Assembly (NCBI RefSeq): GCF_001426705.1
Contig: NZ_LMFC01000002.1
Span: 724,559 to 788,558, forward strand
Direction: 5' to 3'
DNA: 64,000 nt
Source: Cellulomonas sp. Root485
GTDB lineage: Bacteria; Actinomycetota; Actinomycetes; Actinomycetales; Cellulomonadaceae
Shown here piece after piece: positions 24,455 to 32,996 of the stretch (position 1 is the first letter of the stretch; each line of letters opens with the position of its first letter). The notes beneath the pieces were generated by a model. It ran no database searches, had not been told where the DNA came from, and was given only the letters and a program-made list of their open reading frames with translations. The position numbers and the translations under genes were made by a program.

Positions 24455-25096
24455 TCAGGCGGCCAGGTGGAACGTGCTCGCGAAGCGGTCGAGGAGGATG
24501 CCCGGGCCGTGCAGCACATCGACCACGCCGGTCGCGATGGCGCGGTCGGGGGCGAGCTCGCCGGAGATGAGCCGGCGGATGTCCGGGCCGGTGGCGAACG
24601 CGAGGTCGACCGGTCCGTCGCCGCGCGTCACGTCGAGGGTGGAGCCGTCCACGCGGATGAGCAGCTCGGCGGAGCCGAGTCGGGCCGCGTAGGCCGTCGT
24701 GGGCAGGTCGACCGCGACACGAGGCCGGAACGCGGTGCGCAGGGTCATCGTCATCGCGTCAGGGGTGATGACCTGCTCGTCGCGCGGGTCGCCCAGGGTC
24801 TTGAAGCCCCAGGCGCCGAGCGCCAGCACGACGGGTTCGAGCTCGCGACCATAGGGCGTCAGCTCGTAGATGATGATGCGGGAGCGCGGTGCCCGGCGGA
24901 TGACACCGGCCGCCTGGAGCTCCTTGAGCCGCGCCGCCAGGATGTTGCTCGGGATGCGGGGGAGCCCCGCGGCGAGCTCGCCGTAGCGGCGCGGCCCGAC
25001 GAGCAGGTCGCGGACGATGAGCATGGCCCAGCGCTCCCCGACGAGCTCGAGGGCCTGCGTGATGCCGCAGTACTGCCCGTAGTCGCGTGCGGCCAT
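24455..25096 (-). CDS. HxlR-family transcriptional regulator
   Basis: The 213-aa product has an N-terminal HxlR winged helix: YCGITQALELVGERWAMLIV, then GPRRYGELAAGLPRIPSNIL and LKELQAAGVIRR, ending in YELTPYGRELEPVVLALGAWG. The Cys near the N-terminus is typical of redox-responsive members. Residues about 120-213 form a C-terminal SCP2/sterol-carrier-like extension. It starts 5 bp after the VOC gene stop, so the two are one operon, and it may regulate that operon. Confidence 0.85.
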   Translation of the reverse strand: MAARDYGQYCGITQALELVGERWAMLIVRDLLVGPRRYGELAAGLPRIPSNILAARLKELQAAGVIRRAPRSRIIIYELTPYGRELEPVVLALGAWGFKTLGDPRDEQVITPDAMTMTLRTAFRPRVAVDLPTTAYAARLGSAELLIRVDGSTLDVTRGDGPVDLAFATGPDIRRLISGELAPDRAIATGVVDVLHGPGILLDRFASTFHLAA

Positions 25097-25101
25097 CGCC
25101 C

Positions 25102-25536
25102 TCAGGCCTGCTGGTCGGCGAGCGTGTCGGCGCTCGGGGCTGCGGCGGCCGGGTCGAACCAGCCGAGCTCGAGGATGTTGCCGTCGGGGTCGTTGAGCTG
25201 GCGCTGGTACATGAAGCCGTAGTCGGTGGCGGGGTGCGGCTCCACGCCGCCCGCGGCGAGCCCGTCCGCGAGGGTCGCGTCGACTGCTTCTCGGCTGTCG
25301 AGGAAGACGGCGGTCGACACCGACGGGTTCTTGGCCGGGTCGCCGATCGGCAGGTCGGTGAAGGTCTGGAAGTACTCGCGGGTCAGGACCATGAGGTAGC
25401 TGTGGTCCTCCTCGACGATGAAGCAGGCGCCGTTGTGGTCCGACATGGCGGGGTTGGGGGTGAAGCCGACCGCCGTGTAGAACGCCTTCGCGCGCTCCAG
25501 GTCGGTCACGGGCAGGTTCACGAACATCGCGGTCAT
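25102..25536 (-). CDS. VOC (glyoxalase/bleomycin-resistance) family protein
   Basis: The 144-aa product shows two beta-alpha-beta-beta-beta modules: FVNLPVTDLERAKAFYTAVG, FTPNPAMSDHNGACFIVEED at the first, and DYGFMYQRQLNDPDGNILEL at the second. The ending NDPDGNILELGWFDP holds the usual metal-ligand Glu. Members act as glyoxalases, dioxygenases or drug-binding proteins; no substrate can be assigned. The ATG at 25536 follows AAAGGCG. It precedes the HxlR gene by 5 bp. Confidence 0.85.
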   Translation of the reverse strand: MTAMFVNLPVTDLERAKAFYTAVGFTPNPAMSDHNGACFIVEEDHSYLMVLTREYFQTFTDLPIGDPAKNPSVSTAVFLDSREAVDATLADGLAAGGVEPHPATDYGFMYQRQLNDPDGNILELGWFDPAAAAPSADTLADQQA

Positions 25537-25705
25537 CGTCGTCGCCTTTCGCGGGTCTGGGGTTCTGCGAACGGCTCCACACTTGCAAAAAACAAGTGAC
25601 CCGTCAAGGGATGCGAGGTCGATGGACGCGGCACACTCACGACGGCCGCAAGATCGGCATGCTCGCCGACATAGACGGGGTACCGGGCTTTCGACAGGAG
25701 ACGAC

Positions 25706-26896
25706 GTGGACGACGACGGAACCAGCTCGCCGCGACCTGCCGAGCCCGTCGACGGCGATGACGTGGTCGTGGTCCAGCCCCGAACAACCCGCCGCCGTGG
25801 CACCCGCGTGCTGGTGGCGAGCGCGGCCGTCATCGCTGTCGTCGGTGTCGTCGTCGCGCTGCCGTGGCTGCGGTCGAACGTGCCCGGCGCGGCCGGGCAG
25901 GGCGACTGGCCGGGTCAGTTCGTGCGATGCGGCGAGCCGGTGGCGGACGTGGTCACGGCGGGCGCTCCCGAGGTCGTACCCGTCGACGTCTCGATGCTCG
26001 ACAACGCCACGGAGGTCGGTGTGCACGAGGAGTGGACGGCGGCCGTGACGGCGAGCTCGACCGACCCGACCGCTCAGGGCTGGATCTACGGCACCGACCT
26101 GACGCTCGTGCGCGACGGCGTTGTCGTCGCGGTGCAGGACGGACCGCAGGTCCCGCTGCCGCAGGACGTCGCGCAGTGGACCGGCGACTACGCCGTCGCG
26201 CCGCTGCCCCAGTGGAGCGAGGTGTCCCTCCGGCTGGCGTCGTGCGACCAGTACCTGCACGCCGACGGCTCGCCGGAGGTGGCGCCCGGCACCTACGACC
26301 TGGTCGTCTCGCAGACCCTCGGCCTGCAGTCGGAGAACGGCACGGTCGGCGGGTGGGGCGTGGCCGTCACGACGGTGACCGTCGTGGCCGACGGAGACGC
26401 CGCGCCCCCGGAGCCCACCGCCTGCGGCGCGCCCACGGCCGGTCTGGAAGCGTTGGCGTCGCAGGAGAGCAACCCCGCGCCGCTGTCGCTGGAGGTGCTG
26501 CCGACGGTGGTCGACGGCCCCTACGGGTATGAGCTCGTCGTCCGTGCGACGAACACCGGCACAACCTCCATCGACGCGACGACCGGGCACCCGCTGGTCG
26601 TGATCACCCGCGACGGCGTCATCGTCGGCGGCCTCGACGGGCTCGACGAACCTGCGCTGCCGGCCGTCCTGGCCGTCGGTGGGCACGCGGACTACGACGC
26701 CCGCACCAGTGCCTTCGACTGCACGACGATGGGCGAGGGCACGCACGCGAGCACCGGCGACGGCGACCCGCTGCCGCCCGGTGAGTACGAGGTCTGGGCG
26801 GTGATGTCGTTCACCGGCGACGGACTCACCCCGACCCGCGCCGACCGCGTGGGCACCCTCGTCGCCGGCGGCCCGGAACCGTTCACCATCGACTGA
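25706..26896 (+). CDS. Membrane-anchored hypothetical protein
   Basis: The 396-aa product has an acidic cytoplasmic N-terminus, one transmembrane helix at about residues 33-53 (VLVASAAVIAVVGVVVALPW) and a large extracellular part with two similar halves, each with a single Cys pair (RCGEPV..SCDQY and ACGAP..DCTTM). Each half looks like an immunoglobulin-like beta sandwich (EEWTAAVTASS, YELVVRATNTG). The GTG at 25706 has AGGAG 5-6 nt upstream. No family is recognised; a wall- or ligand-binding role is possible. Confidence 0.65.
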   Translation: MDDDGTSSPRPAEPVDGDDVVVVQPRTTRRRGTRVLVASAAVIAVVGVVVALPWLRSNVPGAAGQGDWPGQFVRCGEPVADVVTAGAPEVVPVDVSMLDNATEVGVHEEWTAAVTASSTDPTAQGWIYGTDLTLVRDGVVVAVQDGPQVPLPQDVAQWTGDYAVAPLPQWSEVSLRLASCDQYLHADGSPEVAPGTYDLVVSQTLGLQSENGTVGGWGVAVTTVTVVADGDAAPPEPTACGAPTAGLEALASQESNPAPLSLEVLPTVVDGPYGYELVVRATNTGTTSIDATTGHPLVVITRDGVIVGGLDGLDEPALPAVLAVGGHADYDARTSAFDCTTMGEGTHASTGDGDPLPPGEYEVWAVMSFTGDGLTPTRADRVGTLVAGGPEPFTID

Positions 26897-26901
26897 CCGG
26901 G

Positions 26902-26920
26902 TGCCGCCGCCACGGCGGCA
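26902..26920. terminator. Small hairpin between convergent genes
   Basis: TGCCGCCG (26902-26909) pairs with CGGCGGCA (26913-26920) around a 3-base loop. It lies 6 bp after the plus-strand stop and 6 bp before the minus-strand stop. Confidence 0.55.
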
Positions 26921-26925
26921 GCGAT

Positions 26926-27441
26926 CTAGACGATCCAGTCGATGATCGTCGCCACGCCGATGGCGACCAGGGTGATGAGCACGACGATGCCGACCACGCA
27001 GCCGACGCCGGACGCGATGCCCTCCCCGCGAGTGCCGATGTCCCGGCCGCGATCGGTCCACTCCAGCTTCTTGCCGGCCTTGGCCTCCGCACGGGCGCGG
27101 ACGTCGAGGAGTCGCAGCTGCGCGTGCTCCGTCGCTGCCGCCGTCTCGTCGGGCCCCGGCCAGCGAAGGCCGCGCATGATCCGGACGGGGTTGTTGCCGC
27201 AGGCCTGTTCGAACGCAGCCACCTCGGCCGGGTCGGGGTGCTCGCTGAGGTACGACCAGCGGCCGGCTTCGACGAGGTTGCCGTCGAGCCGGTAGACGTC
27301 GGCGAGGCGTTCCCGCGCCTCGAGCCGGTGCGGGAGGCTGAGGACGAGGCTCTTCAGGCGGGTGCGTGCCATCTGGACGTCGCCCGCGCGGAGGTCCTCG
27401 TCGACTTTCGCCAGGGTGCGTTCCACGGTCACGGCGCTCAC
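26926..27441 (-). CDS. DUF6584-like protein with C-terminal membrane helix
   Basis: The 171-aa product starts VERTLAKVDEDLRAGDVQMA and contains LVLSLPHRLEARERLADVYR and PDPAEVAAFEQACGNNPVRI, a pattern I recall as DUF6584, a small TPR-like actinobacterial family without known function. The last 35 residues form a transmembrane helix (VVGIVVLITLVAIGVATIID). A GTG start is used. The membrane tail suggests a peripheral role at the inner face of the membrane. Confidence 0.65.
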   Translation of the reverse strand: MSAVTVERTLAKVDEDLRAGDVQMARTRLKSLVLSLPHRLEARERLADVYRLDGNLVEAGRWSYLSEHPDPAEVAAFEQACGNNPVRIMRGLRWPGPDETAAATEHAQLRLLDVRARAEAKAGKKLEWTDRGRDIGTRGEGIASGVGCVVGIVVLITLVAIGVATIIDWIV

Positions 27442-27492
27442 GGTAGGCGTCCCGGCTGCCGAGACGTGAGCTCAATAGCGGCACAGTATGAA

Positions 27493-27521
27493 GACTTCGT
27501 CCTGCTGGGTAGGACGAGGTC
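27493..27521. terminator. Hairpin downstream of the sigma-factor gene
   Basis: GACTTCGTCCT (27493-27503) pairs with AGGACGAGGTC (27511-27521), with one G-U pair and a 7-base loop. It lies about 100 bp after the stop of the minus-strand sigma gene and upstream of the DUF6584-like gene. Confidence 0.4.
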
Positions 27522-27620
27522 GTCACGTTGTCGAGTGGATCCGGACAGGCCCTGGGCGCGCCCTGTTGCTCGCAGTTCTCGCAGAGGTGTGAGTCACGGC
27601 CGCGCGCAGATGCCGTTGGG

Positions 27621-28856
27621 CTAGCCGAGCTCGTCGCGACGGCGCGACAGGTACGCGGTCTCGGCGGTGTTGCCGGCGAGCGCGATGGCCCGGTCGTAGG
27701 CCGCGCGTGACTCGACGCGGCGGTCCAGCCGGCGCAGCAGCTCGGCGCGGGTGGCGTGGAACGCGTGGTAGCCGTCGAGCGCGTCCCCGAGGCGGTCGAC
27801 GGCGGCCAGCGCGGTGTCCGGACCGTCGACCTCGGCGACGGCGACCGCGCGGTTGAGGGCGACGATCGGCGACGGGTCGAGGCGGACCAGCTGGTCGTAG
27901 AGGGCCACGACCTGTGACCAGTCGGTGGCGCGGGCGTCGCGCGCGTCCGTGTGCACGGCGTTGATCGCGGCGAGCAGCTGGTAGCGACCGGGTGCGATGC
28001 CTGAGGCCAGCCGCTCGCGCACGAGTTGGTGTCCTTCGGCGATCAGGGTGTCGTCCCAGGCGTCGCGATCCTGCTCGGCGAGGACGACGAGGGACCCGTC
28101 GGCGGAGACGCGGGCGGGACGTCGGGCCTCCGTGAGAAGCATCAGGGCGAGCAGGCCGGCCACCTCGCCGTCCTCCGGGAGGAGCGTGCGGATCAGCCGG
28201 GTCAGCCGGATCGCCTCGGCGGTCAGGTGCGGGCGCACGGGGTCGGTGCCGGGGCCGGTCGCGAGGTAGCCCTCGTTGAAGACGAGGAACAGCACGGCGA
28301 GCACGCCGCTGGTGCGCGCGGGCAGGTCCCGCGCGGACGGCACCCGGTAGGGGATGCGTGCGGCGGCGATCTTGGCCTTCGCGCGGGTGATCCGTTGCCC
28401 CATGGCGGCCTCCTGCACCAGGAAGGCACGGGCGATCTCCGGCACGGTCAGCCCGCCGACCATCCGCAGCGTCAGCGCGACCCGTGCCTCCATGCCCAGC
28501 GCCGGGTGGCAGCAGGTGAAGATCAGCCGGAGCCGGTCGTCGTCGATCGCGCCGAGCGGCTCGGGGGGTGTGCCGTCGGAGAAGCCGGTGAGTCCGGAGA
28601 GCACGAGCGCCTCCCGGTGCTTGTCGTCCCGCTTGTTCTCACGTCGGATCCGGTCGATCGCCTTGCGGTGGGCGGTCGTGGTCAGCCACCCGCCGGGGTT
28701 GGGCGGGACGCCGTCGAGCGGCCACCGTTCCACGGCCGTCGCGAACGCCTCCGCCGCCGCCTCCTCGGCGAGGTCGAGGTCGCGGTACCGCCGGGCGAGC
28801 GTGGCGACCAGCCGGGCCCACTGCTCCTGGTGGGCCCGGGCGATCGCGTCGTTCAC
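27621..28856 (-). CDS. ECF42-type RNA polymerase sigma factor with TPR-like extension
   Basis: The 411-aa product has sigma region 2 (LARRYRDLDLAEEAAAEAFA, GWLTTTAHRKAIDRIRREN) and region 4 (LTLRMVGGLTVPEIARAFLV, then ITRAKAKIAAARIPYRVP). A long C-terminal DUF6596/TPR-like extension follows: VLAVLFLVFNEGYLATG, LLTEARRPARVSADGSLVVL, YQLLAAINAVHTDA, PIVALNRAVAVAEVDGPDTA. This is the ECF42 architecture, which pairs with DGPF-domain proteins, as here: the GTG start overlaps the DGPF gene stop (GTGA). No anti-sigma factor is nearby; ECF42 factors are controlled through the extension. Confidence 0.9.
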   Translation of the reverse strand: MNDAIARAHQEQWARLVATLARRYRDLDLAEEAAAEAFATAVERWPLDGVPPNPGGWLTTTAHRKAIDRIRRENKRDDKHREALVLSGLTGFSDGTPPEPLGAIDDDRLRLIFTCCHPALGMEARVALTLRMVGGLTVPEIARAFLVQEAAMGQRITRAKAKIAAARIPYRVPSARDLPARTSGVLAVLFLVFNEGYLATGPGTDPVRPHLTAEAIRLTRLIRTLLPEDGEVAGLLALMLLTEARRPARVSADGSLVVLAEQDRDAWDDTLIAEGHQLVRERLASGIAPGRYQLLAAINAVHTDARDARATDWSQVVALYDQLVRLDPSPIVALNRAVAVAEVDGPDTALAAVDRLGDALDGYHAFHATRAELLRRLDRRVESRAAYDRAIALAGNTAETAYLSRRRDELG

Positions 28857-29179
28857 GCCAGGAACGGCCGCACCTCGAGTCGTCGGTTGCAGGCCTTGGA
28901 CCCGTCGGCCATCAGCTCGAGCGCGACGTCGAGGTCGGGGGCGTCGATGATCCAGAAGCCGGCGATGTGCTCCTTCGACTCGACGAAGGGCCCGTCGGTG
29001 AACAGCGGCTGCTCACCCCGGCCGTCGATGACCGTCGAGGTCTCGGGTGCGCCGAGGCCGCCCGCGAACACCCAGTGGCCGCCGGTCCGGAGCCTGTCGT
29101 TGAACTCGTCGATCGCGACCATCTCCTCGTCGGTCCCGGAGTTGGTCCTGTCGTCGATCACGGACACGAAGTACTGCAT
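28853..29179 (-). CDS. DGPF/YCII-domain protein, partner of the ECF42 sigma factor
   Basis: The 108-aa product begins MQYFVSVIDDRT and carries LFTDGPFVESKEHIAGFWII, the DGPF signature, and ends RLEVRPFLA. These proteins belong to the YCII-related fold and are encoded beside ECF42 factors, where they are typical members of the regulon. The ATG at 29179 has GGAGG 8 nt upstream; the ATG at 29200 lacks one. The stop overlaps the sigma-factor start by 4 nt. Confidence 0.85.
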   Translation of the reverse strand: MQYFVSVIDDRTNSGTDEEMVAIDEFNDRLRTGGHWVFAGGLGAPETSTVIDGRGEQPLFTDGPFVESKEHIAGFWIIDAPDLDVALELMADGSKACNRRLEVRPFLA

Positions 29180-29204
29180 CTCACTCACCTCCGAGGTCAT
29201 CCTG

Positions 29205-29804
29205 CTACGCGTACTGGGGGCGGCCGGAGGGCCGGTAGGTCTGGGCCAGGATGCCCGTCGGGAACCTGCGCGAGTCCACGAGGTCGAGCGCGTGGTCGAG
29301 GCCCTCGGCCGGGAACAGCCTCGTCCCCGCGCCGACGATGACCGGGCAGACGATCAGCGTCAGCTCGTCGACGAGCTCGTGCTCGAGCAGCCAGCGGATC
29401 AGCTGGCCGCTCCCGTGCACCTGCAGCTCGCCGCCGGGCCTGGCCTTGAGCTCGCGGATCGCCGACTCCAGGTCACCGGACAGCACGGTCGTGTCGGCCC
29501 ACTGCGGGTCGGTGAGGGTGGTCGACGCGACGAACTTCGGGCGCGAGTTCAGGGCGCGCACGAACGGGTTGTCGACATCGTCGCGCACCCCCCAGTACCC
29601 CGCGAAGAGCTCGTAGGTGCGCCGGCCGAACAGGAACGCGTCGGCGCGCAGGTAGCAGTCGCCGATGTAGGCGGTGGACTCGTCGTCACCGAGCGGCAGC
29701 GCCCACCCGCCCCGGTCGAACCCGGGGTCGAGGGTCGGGTTGTTCCCGCCGTTCGCCTGCATCACGCCGTCGACGGTGATCTGGGTGTTGGTGACCAGCT
29801 TCAT
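29205..29804 (-). CDS. Dihydrofolate-reductase-like (RibD C-terminal) protein
   Basis: The 199-aa product begins KLVTNTQITVDGVMQANGG and has FLFGRRTYELFAGYWGV, LNSRPKFVASTTL and GELQVHGSGQLIRWLLEHEL, the NADPH-binding motifs of the RibD C-terminal/DHFR-like fold. Family members reduce pteridine- or flavin-precursor-like compounds, but the common stand-alone actinobacterial forms have no known substrate. The ATG at 29804 is preferred over the frame open to 29954, which overlaps the epoxide hydrolase gene. It lies 25 bp before the DGPF gene and 49 bp after the hydrolase. Confidence 0.85.
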   Translation of the reverse strand: MKLVTNTQITVDGVMQANGGNNPTLDPGFDRGGWALPLGDDESTAYIGDCYLRADAFLFGRRTYELFAGYWGVRDDVDNPFVRALNSRPKFVASTTLTDPQWADTTVLSGDLESAIRELKARPGGELQVHGSGQLIRWLLEHELVDELTLIVCPVIVGAGTRLFPAEGLDHALDLVDSRRFPTGILAQTYRPSGRPQYA

Positions 29805-29853
29805 GGTCGTCGCCCCTTCCGAGGCACCCCTCGTGGGCGACCTCTCACCCTTC

Positions 29854-30978
29854 CTACGAACGGGAGCGTCCCGATCCGACACTCCCCTCGAAGATGAAGC
29901 CCCGCACCCGCTGCGCCATCGCCTCCGGCACCTCGGCGACCGTGAAGTGACCACCCTCGGCCAGCCGCTCGAACACGCGCAGGTCGCGGTAGAACCGCCG
30001 CGCCACCGACTCGGGGTTGTCGTGCTCGTGCCGCTGGACGAACACGGCGGCGGGCACCTCGACCGGGGGGATCTCGGCGTCCCCTCCGTCGACGTAGGTC
30101 CCGAAGGACGTGCCGATGCTCTGCGTCGCCCAGTACAGGGTGGCCTCGGTGAGGATGCGGTCGCGTGAGATCCGTCGCTCCACGGCCGCCGGGTCGCCCG
30201 CCGGGGTGTCGCTCCACTCGACGAGCTTCTCGGTGAGCCACGCGAGCAGACCCGCCGGCGAGTCGTTCAGCGCGGCCGCGAGGGTGTCGGGCCGGGTGCC
30301 CTGCACGTGGGCGTAGCCAGCCTGGTCGTACCAGCCCGTCGCCATGCGGTCGTAGAACGCGCGCTCGGTCGGGTCGGTGGTTGCCTCCCGCTCGTCCTGC
30401 GACAGGAAGTGCGCGTGCGTGACGACGATCCCGGCGACCGCCTCGGGGTGCGTCGCGGCGACGAGGTCGCTCACGTTCGCGGTGATGTCCTCGCCGTACG
30501 TGACGTAGCGGGAGTAGCCCAGCACGTCCGTCATGAGCGTGTGCGCAAGCTGAGCGAGCCGCTGCTCGGTCGGAGACTCGTCGAGCGGTGGCGAGAACGC
30601 GAACCCGGGCAGGCTCATCACGACCACGTCGACGTCCGGCAGCAGGTCGACGAAGTCCAGCTGCAGCGCGAACGTGTGCGGCCAGCCGTGCATCACGAGG
30701 AGCGCCGGCGCGTCCGGGCTGGCCGACCGCCGATGGACGACGTGCAACGTCGCACCGTCGACGTCCGCGAGGAACTGCGGGTGCTCGTTCAGCCACGCCT
30801 CCCGGGCGCGCCAGTCGAACGTCTGCCACGACGCGACGAGCTCCCTCAGGTACGCCGACGTCATGCCCGACACCGGCCGACGGGGAGAGTCGTCGAGGAA
30901 ACGGGTGCGCGCCAGGCGGTCGCGCAGGTCGTCGAGGACCGGCTGCGGCACGTCGACGACGAACGGTCGGAGCGTCAT
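29854..30978 (-). CDS. Epoxide hydrolase family protein (EHN + alpha/beta hydrolase)
   Basis: The 374-aa product begins with the EHN domain (FVVDVPQPVLDDLRDRLART, SWQTFDWRAREAWLNEHPQF). The alpha/beta hydrolase core has VMHGWPHTF (oxyanion HGWP), VVMSLPGFAFSPPL, and the nucleophile elbow YGEDITANV with Asp, where most relatives have GGDWG. The catalytic His is in EGGHFTVAE. Microsomal-type epoxide hydrolases open epoxides to diols. It is the first gene of the minus-strand series with the DHFR-like, DGPF and sigma genes. Confidence 0.85.
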   Translation of the reverse strand: MTLRPFVVDVPQPVLDDLRDRLARTRFLDDSPRRPVSGMTSAYLRELVASWQTFDWRAREAWLNEHPQFLADVDGATLHVVHRRSASPDAPALLVMHGWPHTFALQLDFVDLLPDVDVVVMSLPGFAFSPPLDESPTEQRLAQLAHTLMTDVLGYSRYVTYGEDITANVSDLVAATHPEAVAGIVVTHAHFLSQDEREATTDPTERAFYDRMATGWYDQAGYAHVQGTRPDTLAAALNDSPAGLLAWLTEKLVEWSDTPAGDPAAVERRISRDRILTEATLYWATQSIGTSFGTYVDGGDAEIPPVEVPAAVFVQRHEHDNPESVARRFYRDLRVFERLAEGGHFTVAEVPEAMAQRVRGFIFEGSVGSGRSRS

Positions 30979-31068
30979 CGGCCCACCGTAGTAGGACCGT
31001 CCGACATCCCGATGTCAGAGGGTCCAGGAACGATCGACGCGACGGACCCCGCCGACGAGGAGAGCACC

Positions 31069-31814
31069 ATGGCAGCCTTCACCCGCTCTGACGACCTACA
31101 GGGTGCGACGTTCGTCGGCGTGAACCTGCGGGGCGCGCGGTTCATGGAGTCCGACCTGTCCGGGATCGTGATGCGCGGGGTCGAGGTGGTCGACGCGGAC
31201 ATCGACGCACCGTGGCTGCCCGACGCCGACTTCTTCCGGGTCAACGGGGTCGACGTGATCCCGTTCGTCGAGGCCGAGCTGGACCGCCGGTTCCCGGGCC
31301 GGTCGCAGCGGCGTGCGGCGGACCCGGACGGGCTGCGTGACGCGTGGGCCGTGCTGGAGCGCACCTGGGCGGCGACGCTGGACCGGGTCGCCGCGATGCC
31401 CGACGGGACCGTCGACGTGTCGGTCGACGGTGAGTGGTCGTTCGCGCAGACGCTGCGGCACCTGGTCCTTGCCACGGACACGTGGCTGGGCAAGGCGATC
31501 CTGCGGCTCGACCAGCCGTTCCACCCGCTCGGTCAGGTGGACGCGGGGACGACGGTCGCCCGTCGATCTTCAGCTCGGAGACCCCGACGTATGCCGAGGT
31601 CCTGGAGGCGCGGGCCGGTCGGGTCGCGATGGTGCGTGACCTCCTGGCGGGCATCACTCCCGACGAGCTCGACGAACCTCGCTCGAACCCGCACGCCCCG
31701 CAGCGCCCGGAGACCGTCCGCTCCTGCCTGCACGTGATCCTCGAGGAGGAGTGGGAGCACCACCGGTTCGCCGTCCGCGACCTCGACACGATCGCGTCCC
31801 GCAGCGCCGCCTGA
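31069..31814 (+). pseudogene. Pentapeptide-repeat/DinB-family protein, frameshifted
   Basis: The ATG at 31069 has GAGGAGAG upstream. The product starts with pentapeptide repeats (LQGATFVGVNLRGARFMESD, LSGIVMRGVEVVDADID) and then a DinB four-helix bundle (FAQTLRHLVLATDTWLGKAI). Around 31550-31560 the reading frame shifts: the continuation PSIFSSETPTYAEVLEARAG, RVAMVRDLLAGITPDELDEP and CLHVILEEEWEHHRFAVRDL lies one frame over and ends at 31814. Adding one base in GGGACGACGG restores the protein. It is either inactive or a sequencing error. DinB proteins are thiol-S-transferase-like; the HxxxH metal motif is partly present. Confidence 0.75.
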
Positions 31815-32204
31815 TCAGGCCGGAAGCAGCCCGCCCTCGAACGTCGACGCGTCGCCCTCGAACGGGCGCAGCGTGTCCGGGGCGGGGAACGGCAGCACGT
31901 AGCTGGCCGTCACGACGTCGACGGCGCCGAAGTCGTCGACCTTCACGACGACGCGCTCGGGCGTCACCTCGACGATGCGCACGCGCTCACGGGTGCCGTC
32001 CGGCAGGTCGAGCTGGTACAGGTCGGCGAGCCAGTGCAGGCCGCGCTCCTCGAGCGCCTCCTCGGCGGTGAGCCAGTCGACGGTGCCGGTCGCCTCACGC
32101 CCGAGGGCGTCGTGCGCGACGAAGCCGTCGCCGTCCGGGCGGATCCAGCCGAGGCGCTCGCGGTCTCCGGGGCGTCGGTGCTCGATCCAGCTCTCCGGGG
32201 GCAT
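31815..32204 (-). CDS. Conserved hypothetical protein (129 aa)
   Basis: The product MPPESWIEHRRPGDRERLGW continues with IRPDGDGFVAHDALGREATG, TVDWLTAEEALEERGLHWLA and VKVDDFGAVDVVTASYVLPF. It is a small soluble actinobacterial protein I cannot assign to a family with known function. Its stop abuts the stop of the DinB gene on the other strand, and the two genes converge without a gap. Confidence 0.65.
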   Translation of the reverse strand: MPPESWIEHRRPGDRERLGWIRPDGDGFVAHDALGREATGTVDWLTAEEALEERGLHWLADLYQLDLPDGTRERVRIVEVTPERVVVKVDDFGAVDVVTASYVLPFPAPDTLRPFEGDASTFEGGLLPA

Positions 32205-32258
32205 CGCCCGAGCGTAACGACCATCAACTCTCGGGCTGCGCGCGCCGATGACCACCAT

Positions 32259-32996
32259 GTGCTGTCCGATCTCCCGCCGGGAACCGTCCTGTCCGACCCC
32301 GTCGGGCCGCTGCTCGACCTCGTGGTCCACCTGGGGATCTGGGCGGCGCTGGTCCTGACCCTGGTCTGGCTGCGGTTCGTCTGGTGGCGCGAGCGGATGA
32401 TCCGCAAGCTGGCGAAGGAGTACCCGGAGAGCGCCGACCAGCTGCGTCGCTCCGCACGATCGGTCTCTGTGCTCGGTCGGGGGCGCGCCGTCATACCGCC
32501 GGACGCCTACGCCCAGACGCACCGCGTGGTGGTGGCGCCGCTCGGTGACGGCCGGCCGGGCGAGTCCTTCTGGGGCCCGGGGCTGAACGTGGCCACCGGT
32601 GACCTCGGCCCGGACGGTTCCCGCCAGGACGTCCGGGTGGTGCTGGCCGAGCGCACGAACATGCTCGTGGTCTGCCTCGGCCGCGTGGGTCAGCGCACCG
32701 GCGACTTCGAGCTCCGCCCGGCCGCGGAGCGGCCGCAGGTCGCCCGGGACCTCTACGTCGCGCCGCAGGCAGCCATCGGTCCGGTCGACCGGGTCGACTC
32801 GGCGCTCGGTGTCGGCTGGCGCACGACGTGCACGTTCGGCAGCGCGGCGACCCTCACCGACACGCACGTCGACCACGACGGCTGGGCGTTCGTCATCGGC
32901 GTCCTGTCGTACTCGTGGCACGCGCGCGCCGTCGAGGCGCTCGACGAGATCCTGGCCACCTGGCAGTGGATCGAGGCCGATCAGCCGGTCGCCTGA
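32259..32996 (+). CDS. Hypothetical protein with one membrane helix
   Basis: The 245-aa product (GTG start; the alternative upstream frame is antisense) has a transmembrane helix at about 15-40 (LLDLVVHLGIWAALVLTLVW) followed by basic residues WWRERMIRKLAKEY, so the large C-terminal part lies in the cytoplasm. That part is beta-rich (RVVVAPLGDGRPGESFWGPG, DVRVVLAERTNMLVVCLGRV). No family is recognised. It overlaps the next, convergent gene by 16 bp. Confidence 0.55.
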   Translation: MLSDLPPGTVLSDPVGPLLDLVVHLGIWAALVLTLVWLRFVWWRERMIRKLAKEYPESADQLRRSARSVSVLGRGRAVIPPDAYAQTHRVVVAPLGDGRPGESFWGPGLNVATGDLGPDGSRQDVRVVLAERTNMLVVCLGRVGQRTGDFELRPAAERPQVARDLYVAPQAAIGPVDRVDSALGVGWRTTCTFGSAATLTDTHVDHDGWAFVIGVLSYSWHARAVEALDEILATWQWIEADQPVA

